Notes: generated by a model not told the origin, from the sequence alone. DNA of 64,000 bases from Actinomycetota bacterium (GCA_013178005.1 JABLXL010000023.1:39499-103498), one strand, 5' to 3'; counted from the first letter of the stretch, positions 48,210 to 57,649 are shown. Numbers and translations are program-made.

Positions 48210-48238
48210 TTGTGCGCATGAATGGGTGGCATTATACT
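48210..48238 (+). promoter_or_regulatory. Promoter of the mihF-gmk-rpoZ-coaBC unit
   Basis: TTGTGC (48210-48215), a 17-base spacer and TATACT (48233-48238) lie 49 bases before the mihF start. The -10 box matches the consensus at 5 of 6 positions and spacing is ideal; the -35 is weaker. Confidence 0.55.
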
Positions 48239-48286
48239 AGGTAGGACCGTTGCTGTAGGGTTAGCTTTGACTCGAGGAGGGTTAAG

Positions 48287-48604
48287 ATGGCCAAGCAAGA
48301 GCTCCCGGAACTGACGGCGGAACAGCGCAAGGCAGCCCTTGAGAAAGCAGCGCGAGTGCGCAAGGAGCGCGCAGATATAAAGAGGAAGCTCAAGGAAGGC
48401 AAGCTCAAGGTGAGCGACGTCCTGAAGAAGGCGGACGACGAGATATACGGCAAGATGACCGTTAAATCGGTGATTGAATCGGTCCCAGGCGTGGGCAAGC
48501 TGAGGGCCGCTAAAATAATGGAGGAGATCGGGATCAGCGCCTCCCGGCGCGTGAAGGGCCTTGGCCCCAAGCAGATCAGCGCCCTTAAGGAACGGTTCTC
48601 CTGA
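48287..48604 (+). CDS. mihF: Actinobacterial integration host factor
   Basis: Small nucleoid-associated DNA-binding protein characteristic of Actinobacteria. 105 residues: a Lys/Arg-rich helical N-terminus (RKAALEKAARVRKERADIKR), then the helix-two-turns-helix region SVIESVPGVGKLRAAKIMEE ending ISASRRVKGLGPKQ. The position immediately before gmk is the standard actinobacterial arrangement and is the strongest taxonomic marker in the window. ATG start after GAGGAGG-like sequence. Confidence 0.96.
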   Translation: MAKQELPELTAEQRKAALEKAARVRKERADIKRKLKEGKLKVSDVLKKADDEIYGKMTVKSVIESVPGVGKLRAAKIMEEIGISASRRVKGLGPKQISALKERFS

Positions 48605-48667
48605 TCGCTACGCCCGGAACATCCACGGAAGGCCGCGGAAGCGGACGCTGAATCCGCAGGAGAGGCA

Positions 48668-49246
48668 ATGCCAAGGGGACGCCTTTTCGTCGTCGCGGGG
48701 CCGTCCGGGGCGGGAAAGGGAACCCTCATCGAGGAGCTGTTGAGGCGGCACCCCACGGCCTGGCTCTCCGTATCCGCAACCACCAGGGCTCCCCGCTCCG
48801 GAGAGACCCACGGGGTGCAGTACTATTTCCTGGACCGCGCCACCTTCCGCGACAAGGTACGCAATGGGGATTTCCTGGAGTGGGCGGAAGTCCATGGAAA
48901 CCTCTACGGCACTCCGCGGCAATCGGTCGTCGAACACCTGGAAGGCGGACGTGACGTAATCCTGGAGATCGACGTCCAGGGGGCGCGCCAGGTGAGGGAG
49001 AAGATGCCCGATTCCGTCGGTATTTTCGTGATGCCCCCATCACTGGAGGAGCTGGAGAGAAGGCTGCGGGGGCGGGGCACCGAGAGCGACAGCGAGATCG
49101 CGCGGCGATTGCGCAACGCCAGGGAGGAGAGCAAGGCGGCGGAGGAATACCGCTACGTGGTGGTCAACGACGACCTGCGTCGCGCGCGGGAAGAGTTATG
49201 TGCTATATATGTGAATGAAAGTCCGCTGGTGAAGGCGGATCGATAA
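48668..49246 (+). CDS. gmk: Guanylate kinase
   Basis: Phosphorylates GMP to GDP. 192 residues with P-loop GPSGAGKGT, GMP-binding SATTRAPRSGE and YYFL, EWAEVHGNLYGTP, ILEIDVQGARQV and the R-rich lid RLRGRGTESDSEIARRL. ATG start with GGAGAGG upstream. 23 bases separate it from rpoZ. Confidence 0.98.
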   Translation: MPRGRLFVVAGPSGAGKGTLIEELLRRHPTAWLSVSATTRAPRSGETHGVQYYFLDRATFRDKVRNGDFLEWAEVHGNLYGTPRQSVVEHLEGGRDVILEIDVQGARQVREKMPDSVGIFVMPPSLEELERRLRGRGTESDSEIARRLRNAREESKAAEEYRYVVVNDDLRRAREELCAIYVNESPLVKADR

Positions 49247-49269
49247 CGATTACGGGAGGTTATGCAGGC

Positions 49270-49515
49270 GTGTTGATGAAGACGAAGATAGACGACCTGT
49301 TGGAGTGGATCAACAATTCCAGGTTCAGCCTGACCATCACTGCCGCCAAGAGGGCGAGGCAGATAAACAACTATTTCCGTCACCTCGGCGAGGGGCTGGG
49401 GCGGGACGCTGGTCCGCAGATAAGGTCGGCATCCAACAAAGCCTTAACCCTCGCCCTGGAGGAGATAGCGGCGGGCAAGCTTGAGTACGAGCTCCCGGAG
49501 GAAGGCCTGAAGTGA
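49270..49515 (+). CDS. rpoZ: RNA polymerase omega subunit
   Basis: An 81-residue omega subunit that helps assemble RNA polymerase. The family core is visible: NSRFSLTITAAKRARQINNY (the usual ..Y.L...AA.RARQI) and KALTLALEEIAAGKLEY. GTG 49270, TTG 49273 and ATG 49276 are close alternative starts after GGGAGG. Flanked by gmk and coaBC as in most Gram-positives. Confidence 0.95.
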   Translation: MLMKTKIDDLLEWINNSRFSLTITAAKRARQINNYFRHLGEGLGRDAGPQIRSASNKALTLALEEIAAGKLEYELPEEGLK

Positions 49516-49645
49516 GGCGCTCCCGTTAAAGCACCGCTTCTTCCTACGGAGGGTCGCCGGGCGCTTGAGGATCGAGGGATCGAACTGACGTAGGCGGCCG
49601 GCTCCGCGGGCCGCAAGAGTAACTCGCATGCGGAGGCTTTCGACC

Positions 49646-50848
49646 ATGAACAACGTCCTTCTCGGGGTATCTGGTGGAATAGCTGCTTATAAGGCGGTCG
49701 ACCTTGCGCGCCGCCTGGTCCAGCGAGGATTCCAAGTCAAGGTGGTGATGAGCGAGAACGCCACGCGGCTGGTGGGGCCGGCGACCTTCCGAGCCGTGAC
49801 CTCAAACCCGGTTGCGCTGTCGCTTTTCGCCGAGGGTGGAGCACCCATGGAACACATCAGCCTTGCGAGGGAGGCGGACGTGGTCGTGGTGGCACCTGCC
49901 ACCGCGAATATCATCGCCAAGATGGCGCATGGGCTGGCGGACGACCTGCTTTCCACCACGCTGCTGGCCACGCGGGCGCCGGTGTTGGTAGCCCCGGCCA
50001 TGAACCGAGAGATGTGGTCGCATCCCGCCACCATCCACAACCTGGAGATCCTTAAGGAAAGGGGCGTGGTAGTGGTGGGGCCGGAGAGCGGACCACTGGC
50101 CTGCGGAGAGGAGGGCGAGGGCAGGATGTCCGACCCGGAGGCCATCGCAGAGGCGGTGCTTCACGTGCTGGGGATGGGATCATTGCTTTCGGGGGTCCAG
50201 GTACTGGTGACCGCGGGCGGGACCCGCGAACCCATAGATCCGGTGCGCTTCATCGGAAATCGCTCCAGCGGCAAGATGGGATACGCGCTGGCCGCGACGG
50301 CTGCACGGATGGGGGCGAAGGTTTGTCTGGTGAGCGGGCCCAGCGCCCTGGCATGCCCCGGGGGTGTGGACCGCGTCCTGGTGGAAACGGCGGAGGAGAT
50401 GAGGCGCGAGGTGGTGAGCAGGGCGCCCTCTTCCCGCGTGGTGGTGATGGCCGCGGCGGTGGCGGACTTCATGCCGGCGGAGGCCGTGGGGGAGAAGATA
50501 AAGCGTGCCGGCAGGGATAAGCTCACGCTGGAGCTGGTGCGCACCCCGGATATCCTCGCGGAACTGGGCGCAACAAAGAAGGACGAGCAGGTGCTGGTCG
50601 GTTTCGCGGCGGAGACTGGTGACTTGGTAGAAAAGGCGCGAGCCAAGATGCGCGAGAAAAAGGTGGACATGATGGTGGCGAACGATGTCTCCTCACCCGG
50701 CTCCGGGTTCGATTCCGATTACAACCGCGCGCTGCTTCTCTTTGCCGGTGGGCGGGAGGTGCAGTTGGACCTCATGCCGAAAACGGATCTGGCCGCGCGT
50801 ATCTGGGAGGAGGTTTCCAGTCTCCTTGAGGGAAAGGCGGGGAGGTGA
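49646..50848 (+). CDS. coaBC: Bifunctional phosphopantothenoylcysteine decarboxylase/synthetase
   Basis: Coenzyme A synthesis. The CoaC half has SGGIAAYK, the active-site His in PMEHISLAREAD, PAMNREMW and the Cys flap GPLACGEEGEGRM; the CoaB half starts near residue 185 with VTAGGTREPIDPVRFIGNRS, SSGKMG and later FAAETGD. 400 residues is normal. ATG 49646 is preferred over 49628 because GGAGG lies 10 bases upstream and the fold starts directly at NNVLLGVSGG. Confidence 0.97.
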   Translation: MNNVLLGVSGGIAAYKAVDLARRLVQRGFQVKVVMSENATRLVGPATFRAVTSNPVALSLFAEGGAPMEHISLAREADVVVVAPATANIIAKMAHGLADDLLSTTLLATRAPVLVAPAMNREMWSHPATIHNLEILKERGVVVVGPESGPLACGEEGEGRMSDPEAIAEAVLHVLGMGSLLSGVQVLVTAGGTREPIDPVRFIGNRSSGKMGYALAATAARMGAKVCLVSGPSALACPGGVDRVLVETAEEMRREVVSRAPSSRVVVMAAAVADFMPAEAVGEKIKRAGRDKLTLELVRTPDILAELGATKKDEQVLVGFAAETGDLVEKARAKMREKKVDMMVANDVSSPGSGFDSDYNRALLLFAGGREVQLDLMPKTDLAARIWEEVSSLLEGKAGR

Positions 50849-50940
50849 GCCCTCAAGCGTGTCCCGCGCGCGGACGATAATAAACTGGCGTGCCGGGAGG
50901 GGTTTCAGGGGCTTCGGCCCTTGGGTGTTGGAGGATTGAG

Positions 50941-51297
50941 TTGGCGAAGATCTCGAAGAGAGGGATAATCCTGAACGTCTCCACATATCCTCTCCCTACC
51001 CTCATGCCCAGGCGTGCCAACCGCAAGTCCAAGACCTTGACCTTCGACATCAATTTCGACCTCGTGGAGGACGATGGCGGAAGCACCAAGGTTTGGTTCT
51101 ACCGCGGATTTCGCTTCCCGCCCCCACTTGACGACGGGGATAGGGTCGAGGTTTTCGGTAAGTTCGGAAAGGTGTCTAAGGATATATTTTACGCCTCGAA
51201 GATAATAGACCCACGTCGGCATAAGATATATACTGGTTTTCGAAACCGTAGGATGAAACCCGGTGAGGCGAATCGCGAAGATGAGGCCTCCCAGTGA
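50941..51297 (+). CDS. Small protein of unknown function, OB-fold-like
   Basis: A 118-residue basic protein I cannot place. The middle (LTFDINFDLVEDDGG; TKVWFYRGFRFPPPLDDGDR; VEVFGKFGK; DIFYASKIID) reads as consecutive beta strands compatible with an OB-fold-like barrel, with basic termini. The TTG start has GGAGG 6 bases upstream. It lies between coaBC and a tRNA gene, so a nucleic-acid role is possible but only a guess. Confidence 0.65.
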   Translation: MAKISKRGIILNVSTYPLPTLMPRRANRKSKTLTFDINFDLVEDDGGSTKVWFYRGFRFPPPLDDGDRVEVFGKFGKVSKDIFYASKIIDPRRHKIYTGFRNRRMKPGEANREDEASQ

Positions 51298-51318
51298 AGG
51301 CGGGTTTACCGTAATCGT

Positions 51319-51406
51319 GTCGGAGTGGCGGAATCGGTAGACGCGCTAGGTTGAGGGCCTAGTGAGGAGCTTCCTCATGGGGGTTCAAGTCCCCCCTCCG
51401 ACACCA
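51319..51406 (+). tRNA. tRNA-Leu (anticodon GAG)
   Basis: Complete class II tRNA with encoded CCA. Acceptor stem GTCGGAG/CTCCGAC, anticodon arm CTAGG-TTGAGGG-CCTAG giving anticodon GAG (reads CUU/CUC), a long variable arm TGAGGA/TCCTCA, and T arm GGGGG-TTCAAGT-CCCCC. The long variable arm and anticodon agree on leucine. Confidence 0.97.
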
Positions 51407-51412
51407 ACCTAT

Positions 51413-51442
51413 AAGCCCCGGCGATCCCGGGGCTTCTTAATT
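51413..51442 (+). terminator. Terminator after tRNA-Leu
   Basis: AAGCCCCGG, loop CGATC and CCGGGGCTT form a 9-bp stem followed by CTTCTTAATT. It ends the mihF-to-tRNA region before the convergent hydrolase gene. Confidence 0.85.
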
Positions 51443-51515
51443 GGCGCGCACGATCTAGGGCGCATCGGGGAACCGACGAGGCATGGCTGACGGGACGTAC
51501 AGCGGGAGAGCGCGG

Positions 51516-52403
51516 TCATCGCAGGTCGCGGAGGAAATCCATGATATAGGCGTTGACCTCCTCCGGCCTCTCCTGTTGCACCCAGTGGCTGCAGCGCGGG
51601 ATGTACTTGATCTCCAGCGGGCCCTCCACCTCCTGGTGGAAATCGTAGGTCATCTCCTTGCCCAGGGCGCGGTCTTCCTCGGCCCAGATGACCAGGGTGG
51701 GGCATTTCACCTTGGGTCCGCCCGCACTGCCCCCCGACCTCTCGCGTAGGAAAGAGCGGAAAGCGGCGCGGTAGTAATTGATGCCTCCGGTGAGCGCCCC
51801 AGGCTTGGCGGCCGCCGCCTTGAACATGGCGATGTCGTGGTCGCTGAAAGCGCTCTTGTCGATGGCCCAGCCGCGCAAAGCGCGCTCGATCATGGCATAA
51901 TCGCGGGCGCGCAGCGCCATCTCGGGGAGGAGTGGTAGCTGGAAGAGGAACATGTAATAGGAGCGGCGCAGTTGCGCACGGTTGTTCAGGAGGTGGCGCA
52001 TGAGAATGCGGGGTGGAGGACAGTTGAGTATCACCAGGCGTTCAACCATCTCGGGGTAATAAGCGGCGAAAGGCCATGCCACCCCGCCTCCCCAGTCGTG
52101 GGCGATGACTACAGCCTTGTTCTCCCCCAACTCTCGGATAAGTCCCGCCACGTCTTCCATGAGGACTTGGATGCGGTAGTGGCTCACCCCCACCGGTTTC
52201 TCGCTCTGGTTGTATCCGCGCATGTCCGGGGCCACGACGCGGAAACTATCCGCAAGGGCGGGTATCTGGTGGCGCCAGGAATACCAGAACTCCGGGAAAC
52301 CGTGGAGCAGGAGGACGAGGGGACCCTCCCCGGCGGTGACGTAATGCAGGCGCAGGTTGTTCACGTGGGCGTAGCGGTGTGCCGGCTTGAGCTTTTTATC
52401 CAT
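51516..52403 (-). CDS. Alpha/beta hydrolase, epoxide hydrolase/haloacid dehalogenase type
   Basis: A 295-residue alpha/beta hydrolase. The oxyanion motif HGFPEFWYSWRHQ, nucleophile Asp103 in AHDWGGG, and catalytic His273 in RCSHWVQQERP are characteristic of epoxide hydrolases and fluoroacetate dehalogenases rather than serine esterases. Acidic member probably in WAEEDRALG. Tyr residues in the cap (NYYRAAF) fit epoxide activation. ATG start with AAGGAG 8 bases upstream on the minus strand. Substrate unknown. Confidence 0.88.
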   Translation of the reverse strand: MDKKLKPAHRYAHVNNLRLHYVTAGEGPLVLLLHGFPEFWYSWRHQIPALADSFRVVAPDMRGYNQSEKPVGVSHYRIQVLMEDVAGLIRELGENKAVVIAHDWGGGVAWPFAAYYPEMVERLVILNCPPPRILMRHLLNNRAQLRRSYYMFLFQLPLLPEMALRARDYAMIERALRGWAIDKSAFSDHDIAMFKAAAAKPGALTGGINYYRAAFRSFLRERSGGSAGGPKVKCPTLVIWAEEDRALGKEMTYDFHQEVEGPLEIKYIPRCSHWVQQERPEEVNAYIMDFLRDLR

Positions 52404-52656
52404 TGGTAATGCTCCTTTCCGAGCTGACTCAAAGCGATACGACCACTTCTAGAACGCCCGTCACTTAATCTCAGGTGAACGCTTCGCTGGCGCCCATGGA
52501 ATCGGGCCCTTGTGGCCGTAGCCTTAAATCCCATTTTTTCATGATAACCGCAAACCCGAGTCGGCACAAAGCGAAGGCTGGGTAAAGGCGCTTCCTGGAA
52601 AGCGCCTCCAGGCCTTATCATCTAGGGATACGAACACGGTCGAGGAGGAAACGGCG

Positions 52657-53145
52657 ATGGAGAAGGAGGGCGTTGCGCTTCCGCGCGTGGAGGTAAAGCC
52701 GGACCTGCCTCCCGCTGAGGGGATCAACATATACACGGCCATACCGGAGACGGTAGAGTACCGTCGCCTCGACCTGCCGCCATGCAGGACCATGACGTTA
52801 GGCCTGGGGCGGCTGGCCGTCGGCATTGCCGCGGAGAGCCGCGAGATCGCCTCCCTTCTGTGTCACGTGAAGACGGGGAGGTGGCGCACGGAAGGAGTGG
52901 AGCCCCCGCCGGAGCCCGATTACGAGGCGGGCATCGCCATACTGCTGGATTTCGGCGAGGACGACCTCGTCTTCCTGCCCGTGGAGCCGCGTTTCCTCTG
53001 GCACGAGGAAAGCCGTTCCCTGCGCCTATCGCTGGCGGAGGGCACGGCGCTGGTGATCAGGTCAGCGAACTGCCTGCTGGTCGGCATCGACGCCGCGGGC
53101 CGCCTCACCGATTTATGGCTCCTGGAGCTGGACCTGGAATGTTAG
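52657..53145 (+). CDS. Conserved-looking protein of unknown function
   Basis: A 162-residue acidic protein that I do not recognise. It is predicted mostly beta, with motifs PDYEAGIAILLDFGEDDLVFL and RSANCLLVGIDAAGRLTDLWL; there is no signal peptide or membrane segment. The ATG has AGGAGG about 9 bases upstream, which supports a real gene. It lies alone between two minus-strand enzyme genes. Confidence 0.65.
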   Translation: MEKEGVALPRVEVKPDLPPAEGINIYTAIPETVEYRRLDLPPCRTMTLGLGRLAVGIAAESREIASLLCHVKTGRWRTEGVEPPPEPDYEAGIAILLDFGEDDLVFLPVEPRFLWHEESRSLRLSLAEGTALVIRSANCLLVGIDAAGRLTDLWLLELDLEC

Positions 53146-53341
53146 ACGGGGATCACGGCATGCATACGGACCCATCAGCGCCAAGTCTCAACTTATGGAG
53201 TCAACTTCTAGCCATCATACTTTGCCGACAGGCCCTAATCCTTTCAAAGGGCGACAGCGCTTTTTCGGGACCGAGGAGTGCCCGCTATCATCTCAGGCCT
53301 ATGGCCAGCCCTGACCTCCAGGCCTAGACCCCCCAGGCCTA

Positions 53342-54862
53342 TTATTTTATGAACTGTGCCTTGAGCTCCTTTTTAAGTATCTTTCCCGTGGCGGTGCGGG
53401 GGAGCGCCTCCACGAAGACGACCTTCTTGGGTATCTTGTACTTGGCCAGCTTGCCCTGACAGAACTCGATGACCTCCTCCTCCGTGACCTCCATGCCGGG
53501 CGTCGGCACCACCACCGCGAGTCCCACCTCGCCCCACTTCTCGTCGGGAATGCCGATGACCCCGGCGTCGGCGATCTTCTCGAAGCCCATGAGCACGTCC
53601 TCCACCTCGGCGGGATACACGTTCTCCCCCCCGCTGATGTACATGTCCTTGCGCCTGTCCACGAGGTAGAGGTAGCCCTCATCGTCGATGTACCCCATGT
53701 CGCCGGTGTGCAGCCAACCGTCGGTGATGGACTCGGCGGTGGCCTCGGGGAGCTGCCAGTACTCGCGTATCACGTTGGGGCCTTTCACCCAGACCTCTCC
53801 CATCTCGCCCCGAGGCAGGTCGTTGCCCTCCATGTCCACGATCCTGATATCGGTGTGGAAGACGGGTTTGCCGCAGGAGCCCAGCTTGCGCAGGGCGTCC
53901 TCGGTGCGCAGGGCGGTGATGGCGGTGGCGGTCTCCGTCATGCCGTAGCCCTGGTTGAAGGTGATGCCGTGTTTGAGCCAGGTCTCGATGAGCGGGCGCG
54001 GACAGGGGGCACCGCCGGCGATGAAGAAGCGCACGCTGGAGTAGTCGGTGGTCTCGAGCTCCGGCACCTGGGTCATGAGCAGGAACATCACCGGGATGCC
54101 GAACATGAAGGTTACCTTCTCCCTCTCTATGAGCTGCAGGGTCTCCACGGGGTTGAAAAAGCGCTGGATGACCACCCTTGCCCCCACGTAGAGGGCAGGA
54201 AAAGCGGACACCGCCAGTCCCCCGATGTGGAAGAGGGGCGCGCAGGCGATGCTGGTGTCGCTGGAGTCGAAGGCGTACATGTGGATGGAGTTGATGGCGT
54301 TCCACTGCGTGTTCCCGTGCAGTATGGCCGCTCCCTTCGGTTTCCCCGTGGTCCCGGAGGTGTACATGATGAACTGGACGTCGTCCAGGGTCACCTCCGC
54401 ATCGGGTTTGGGCTCCTCCTCGGGCTTGCCCGCGATCCACTCCTCGTAGAGGGGGTCGCCGTCGTTGCCTCCCTCCAGCTCGCGCAGGAAGGTGCGTATG
54501 GACGGCACCTTGCCTCGCAGTCCCTCGGCCGCCTCGGCGAACTCGGGAGAGTAGATGAGCCCCAGGGGCGAGGAGTCGTTGAGGATGTACTCCAGCTCCG
54601 GCACCGCGAGGCGGAAGTTGAGGGGCACCATGATGGCGCCCAGCTTGTTGAGGGCGAAAAGTACCTCCAGGAAGACGTGGCTGTTGGCGAGGAGGGCGGC
54701 GAAGCGGTCACCCTTCCTAACTCCCATTTCCTGGAAGGCATGGGCCAGGCGGTTGATCCTGGAATTGAACTCCCCCTTGGTCAGCGTCAGGTCCCCGTAC
54801 TTGATATAGGGTTCGTCCGGATACCTCGCGGCCCAACGTGTCGGCCATTCACCGATGTTCAT
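53342..54862 (-). CDS. Acyl-CoA synthetase / AMP-dependent ligase
   Basis: Adenylate-forming enzyme activating a carboxylic (probably fatty or aromatic) acid to its CoA thioester. 506 residues with A3 motif MYTSGTTGKPKGAAIL, GYGMTETATAI, the hinge region YLVDRRKDMYISGGENVYPAE and catalytic Lys in LPRTATGKILKKEL. ATG 54862 is preferred over GTG 54871 because AGGAGG lies 8 bases before the ATG and overlaps the GTG. Chain-length specificity cannot be read from the sequence. Confidence 0.92.
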   Translation of the reverse strand: MNIGEWPTRWAARYPDEPYIKYGDLTLTKGEFNSRINRLAHAFQEMGVRKGDRFAALLANSHVFLEVLFALNKLGAIMVPLNFRLAVPELEYILNDSSPLGLIYSPEFAEAAEGLRGKVPSIRTFLRELEGGNDGDPLYEEWIAGKPEEEPKPDAEVTLDDVQFIMYTSGTTGKPKGAAILHGNTQWNAINSIHMYAFDSSDTSIACAPLFHIGGLAVSAFPALYVGARVVIQRFFNPVETLQLIEREKVTFMFGIPVMFLLMTQVPELETTDYSSVRFFIAGGAPCPRPLIETWLKHGITFNQGYGMTETATAITALRTEDALRKLGSCGKPVFHTDIRIVDMEGNDLPRGEMGEVWVKGPNVIREYWQLPEATAESITDGWLHTGDMGYIDDEGYLYLVDRRKDMYISGGENVYPAEVEDVLMGFEKIADAGVIGIPDEKWGEVGLAVVVPTPGMEVTEEEVIEFCQGKLAKYKIPKKVVFVEALPRTATGKILKKELKAQFIK

Positions 54863-54871
54863 GCCGTCCAC

Positions 54872-55220
54872 CTCCTAGTCTCGATCGTGCAGCCTTAAAT
54901 TAACTATTTCCCCCCCAGGGCAATGAAGAAACGCACTGTGGATTTGACGCGGGCAGGGACTTGCCGGCCGGAAACGCGAAGCCACCCGGAAAGGTGGCCG
55001 GACGCATGGAGCGCTTGAGCCGTATGCCTGGTTCCCTTCGGCTCCAGGTAAGGTTTTTTATCTTGAACAGGTCGGCCGTTGTCTTCGCACGGCACGACAC
55101 CATGCTTCGGAAGGGACTTAGGTGTTGTTGCTTGGGTTAAGAATAAAGATATTTAAGCATTACAACAAACGCCTCATGATAATAACACATATCGTGACCC
55201 CGCGATGTTTTGACCTTCTT
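54872..55220 (+). other. Gap with a possible structured RNA
   Basis: 349 bases between two minus-strand genes. On the plus strand, hairpins GCCACC-CGGAAA-GGTGGC (54981-54998) and CCTGG ... CCAGG (55027-55048) are followed by six T (55054-55059), like a terminator. The flanking bases ACGCGAAG and CGGACGCA faintly resemble the c-di-GMP-I riboswitch core but several invariant positions are missing. No plus-strand gene follows. Confidence 0.3.
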
Positions 55221-57608
55221 TTAACCGGCGGATGTGCCGCCGCCGCCGAAGCCGCCGCCCGAAAAGCCGCCGCCGAAACCGCCGCCGCCGTAAGAGCCGC
55301 TACCACCTGAGCTGGAAGGCGAAGAGGCCAGGGTGTGGTCGAGGTTGCCGGCCATGTGGGAAAGGGAAGACGCGAGGTAGACGGCGTTGAAGGATGCCGA
55401 CCCACCCCGGTACCAGTCTGGGGGCTCCATGTAGATCTGTTTGAACTTGCCGGCCCAGCTTTCCTCCACCCCCAGGGCCATGGCGTAGGGCAGATTGGCC
55501 TGGAAGTTCTCGGGGGTCATGTATGCGAGCTCCTGTCTCTCCGCCGTGGACAGGAACTCTTTATATCCCAGGGCGTCCTGGTAGGCGCGCGAGCCCTCGG
55601 CACTGCGGCGTGGCATGAAAACGCCGATGGCCGCCACGCAAACCCCGGCTGCTATGAACCCCGCGGGAAGATAGATGAACCACCCCAGGTCGAAAATGAA
55701 GTAGAGGAGGATGACGGCTACGGTGGGGGGCAGGGCGAGCAAAGCTCCCGCCCAGTTATATGCGCTCCTGACGCTGCGTGGCTCGCCCAGGAAGAGCCCG
55801 CGGGCCATCACCTCGTCGCTTATCCCCTCCAGGATGGCCGGGAGGTTGGTGTAGAAAGAGTACCTGAGGTCGTCCTCGTCCACCTCGTCCCCCTTCTCGA
55901 ACAGCCCGTCCAGGATAAGCTTCTCGTAGGGCAGCAGGTCGGAACCGTCCCGGGTGCGGCGCTTGAAACCGAACTTCACCTTGTTAAGAAAGCCCCCGCC
56001 CTCCTTTTCGACGATGGAGAGCTTTCCCCGGCAGGCGAGGTCGATGATGGTGTAAGAGATGTCCTCCACGCGGGGCTTTTCCCGCATGAGCATGGCCAGC
56101 ATGGCGGGCCTCAAGCCCGCGGGAGGGTCGTAGCGCACCACGTTGCCTTGGCTGCGCTCCACGTCCCTACCTTGCCGCCACCAGCGAAGGAGCATGAAGG
56201 CCAGGGATGCCAGGAATAAGGCTGCGCCCCCGCCGAACACGAGGAAAGCGCAGGGCGCGGTGAACTGCCAGGGCTTGCGCACCAGCCCCTTGGGGTAAGA
56301 TACGTCGATGGTGACGGTCGTATAGGCCGGGATGTCCTTCGCCTCCCACCACAGCGTCGTTCCCTCCACGCCATGCTCGTGGCTTGCGGGGGGTTCGTAG
56401 GGGTCCAGGTAGACCTCGGTCCTCACCTCGCTCATCTCAACGGCTTTCGGAAGGCGTGCGGTGATGCGTGACGTCCTGATGGAAACGTTGCGGTCCGGGG
56501 GGACGGCGTTCCAGTACAGCCGGTCGTAGCCCGGAGCGAAGACGGTGACGCCGGTCATGCGGTAGGAAAGGATCCACCCCCTGCTCTCGTCCGTGGCCTT
56601 GAACTCTATGCGCACGTTGACGCCGCCGGAATCGCGCCCAACGCTCCACAGGTCGGGATCGTAGGGGTTGCCTTCGAGGTCGTGAACGGCGATATCGTGT
56701 ACCCGCACGCGGCCGCACGTCTTTCCCTCGTCGAACCGTTTCTCCTCTTCGGGGAGATAACGGGTGAGGAACGAAAAGGAGCCGTGGAAGTCGGCCACCA
56801 GCGTCTCCCGCACGCTCAAAGACGAATCCGGGTTGACCTGGAGATCGACGTCGAAACGGCTGTACTCCCAGCTCTTCTGCTGCAACGAGGGCGGCGTTTC
56901 GACTTGAGGTGCTAGAGCATCGAACCCCTCCTCCATGACCGAAGCGGGCCAGTAACAGGAGAAGGAATAGGAGGAGTCGGCCCCCAGGTCGTTTACCTCC
57001 ACCACCGCCGTGGAGCCGTCCGGGAACCTCTTGGTCACGCTGCCTGCATCGCCCTTCGTGTATACCTCGAACTCCACCGCCTCGAGATCGGTCCCAGGGG
57101 GGAAATGGATGGTGAGCGAGCTCTCCGCGATAGGGGAGCTGCGGTTGCCGGGGACCACGGCCCATTCCATGCCCACCGTCTCCCCCTTGCGAGACAGGGA
57201 GCCGGAAAGAGAGTACTCGTAGATGAAGGTGGCCTCGGCGGCACCGGCGAGGTCGCGGCACCAGAGGGTCGTGCCTTCATCGCCGTCCTCCCTGGCCCAG
57301 GCATCTTGCGCCAGCTCAACTCCGCTGGCATCCAGCACTCTCGCATCACCCATCTCCCCATAGGAGACCGGGATGTAGAGGCCGACCCATTCCCCCGGGG
57401 ACGTGAAGCCATAGGTGACCCTGTCCCTCAACAGCAGGGTCCCGTCGGGGTTGACGGTGATATCGCTGTGGTAAGCCTGGTAGGAGTAAGAGGCCTGGGC
57501 TGGCGACGATCCTGCGGCGAGCAAGGAGAACACCACCGCCGCAACGGTCACCAGCGCCATCGCCGCCGCGGCACGCGGCCCGCCGCGGTTCCTTTTTTCC
57601 GATGCCAT
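55221..57608 (-). CDS. DUF2207 membrane protein 1
   Basis: A 795-residue secreted/membrane protein: signal peptide (helix AAAAMALVTVAAVVFSLLAA, cleavage near SPAQA), a large extracytoplasmic beta-rich DUF2207 region (SYQAYHSDITVNPDGTLLLR and a repeat-like second part from about residue 250, FDVDLQVNPDSSLSVRETLV), a transmembrane helix near 450, a cytoplasmic domain, a two-helix membrane hairpin (about 645-700) and a Gly-rich C-terminus (GSYGGGGFGGGFSGGG). Function of the family is not established. A close paralogue lies at 58416-60755. Confidence 0.85.
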   Translation of the reverse strand: MASEKRNRGGPRAAAAMALVTVAAVVFSLLAAGSSPAQASYSYQAYHSDITVNPDGTLLLRDRVTYGFTSPGEWVGLYIPVSYGEMGDARVLDASGVELAQDAWAREDGDEGTTLWCRDLAGAAEATFIYEYSLSGSLSRKGETVGMEWAVVPGNRSSPIAESSLTIHFPPGTDLEAVEFEVYTKGDAGSVTKRFPDGSTAVVEVNDLGADSSYSFSCYWPASVMEEGFDALAPQVETPPSLQQKSWEYSRFDVDLQVNPDSSLSVRETLVADFHGSFSFLTRYLPEEEKRFDEGKTCGRVRVHDIAVHDLEGNPYDPDLWSVGRDSGGVNVRIEFKATDESRGWILSYRMTGVTVFAPGYDRLYWNAVPPDRNVSIRTSRITARLPKAVEMSEVRTEVYLDPYEPPASHEHGVEGTTLWWEAKDIPAYTTVTIDVSYPKGLVRKPWQFTAPCAFLVFGGGAALFLASLAFMLLRWWRQGRDVERSQGNVVRYDPPAGLRPAMLAMLMREKPRVEDISYTIIDLACRGKLSIVEKEGGGFLNKVKFGFKRRTRDGSDLLPYEKLILDGLFEKGDEVDEDDLRYSFYTNLPAILEGISDEVMARGLFLGEPRSVRSAYNWAGALLALPPTVAVILLYFIFDLGWFIYLPAGFIAAGVCVAAIGVFMPRRSAEGSRAYQDALGYKEFLSTAERQELAYMTPENFQANLPYAMALGVEESWAGKFKQIYMEPPDWYRGGSASFNAVYLASSLSHMAGNLDHTLASSPSSSGGSGSYGGGGFGGGFSGGGFGGGGTSAG

Positions 57609-57649
57609 GATAAGCGTCCTTTTCAGCGGAACCAGCCAGCAAACCCATT

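Noticed and set aside
53708..54898. 396-residue plus-strand open frame
   Set aside because: Antisense to the acyl-CoA synthetase, which has all adenylation motifs; no start signal and shadow-type composition.
54939..55060. Firm call of a c-di-GMP riboswitch
   Set aside because: The invariant GGCAAACC and GACGCAAAGCC segments are not matched and no gene follows on that strand, so it is kept only as a weak candidate RNA.
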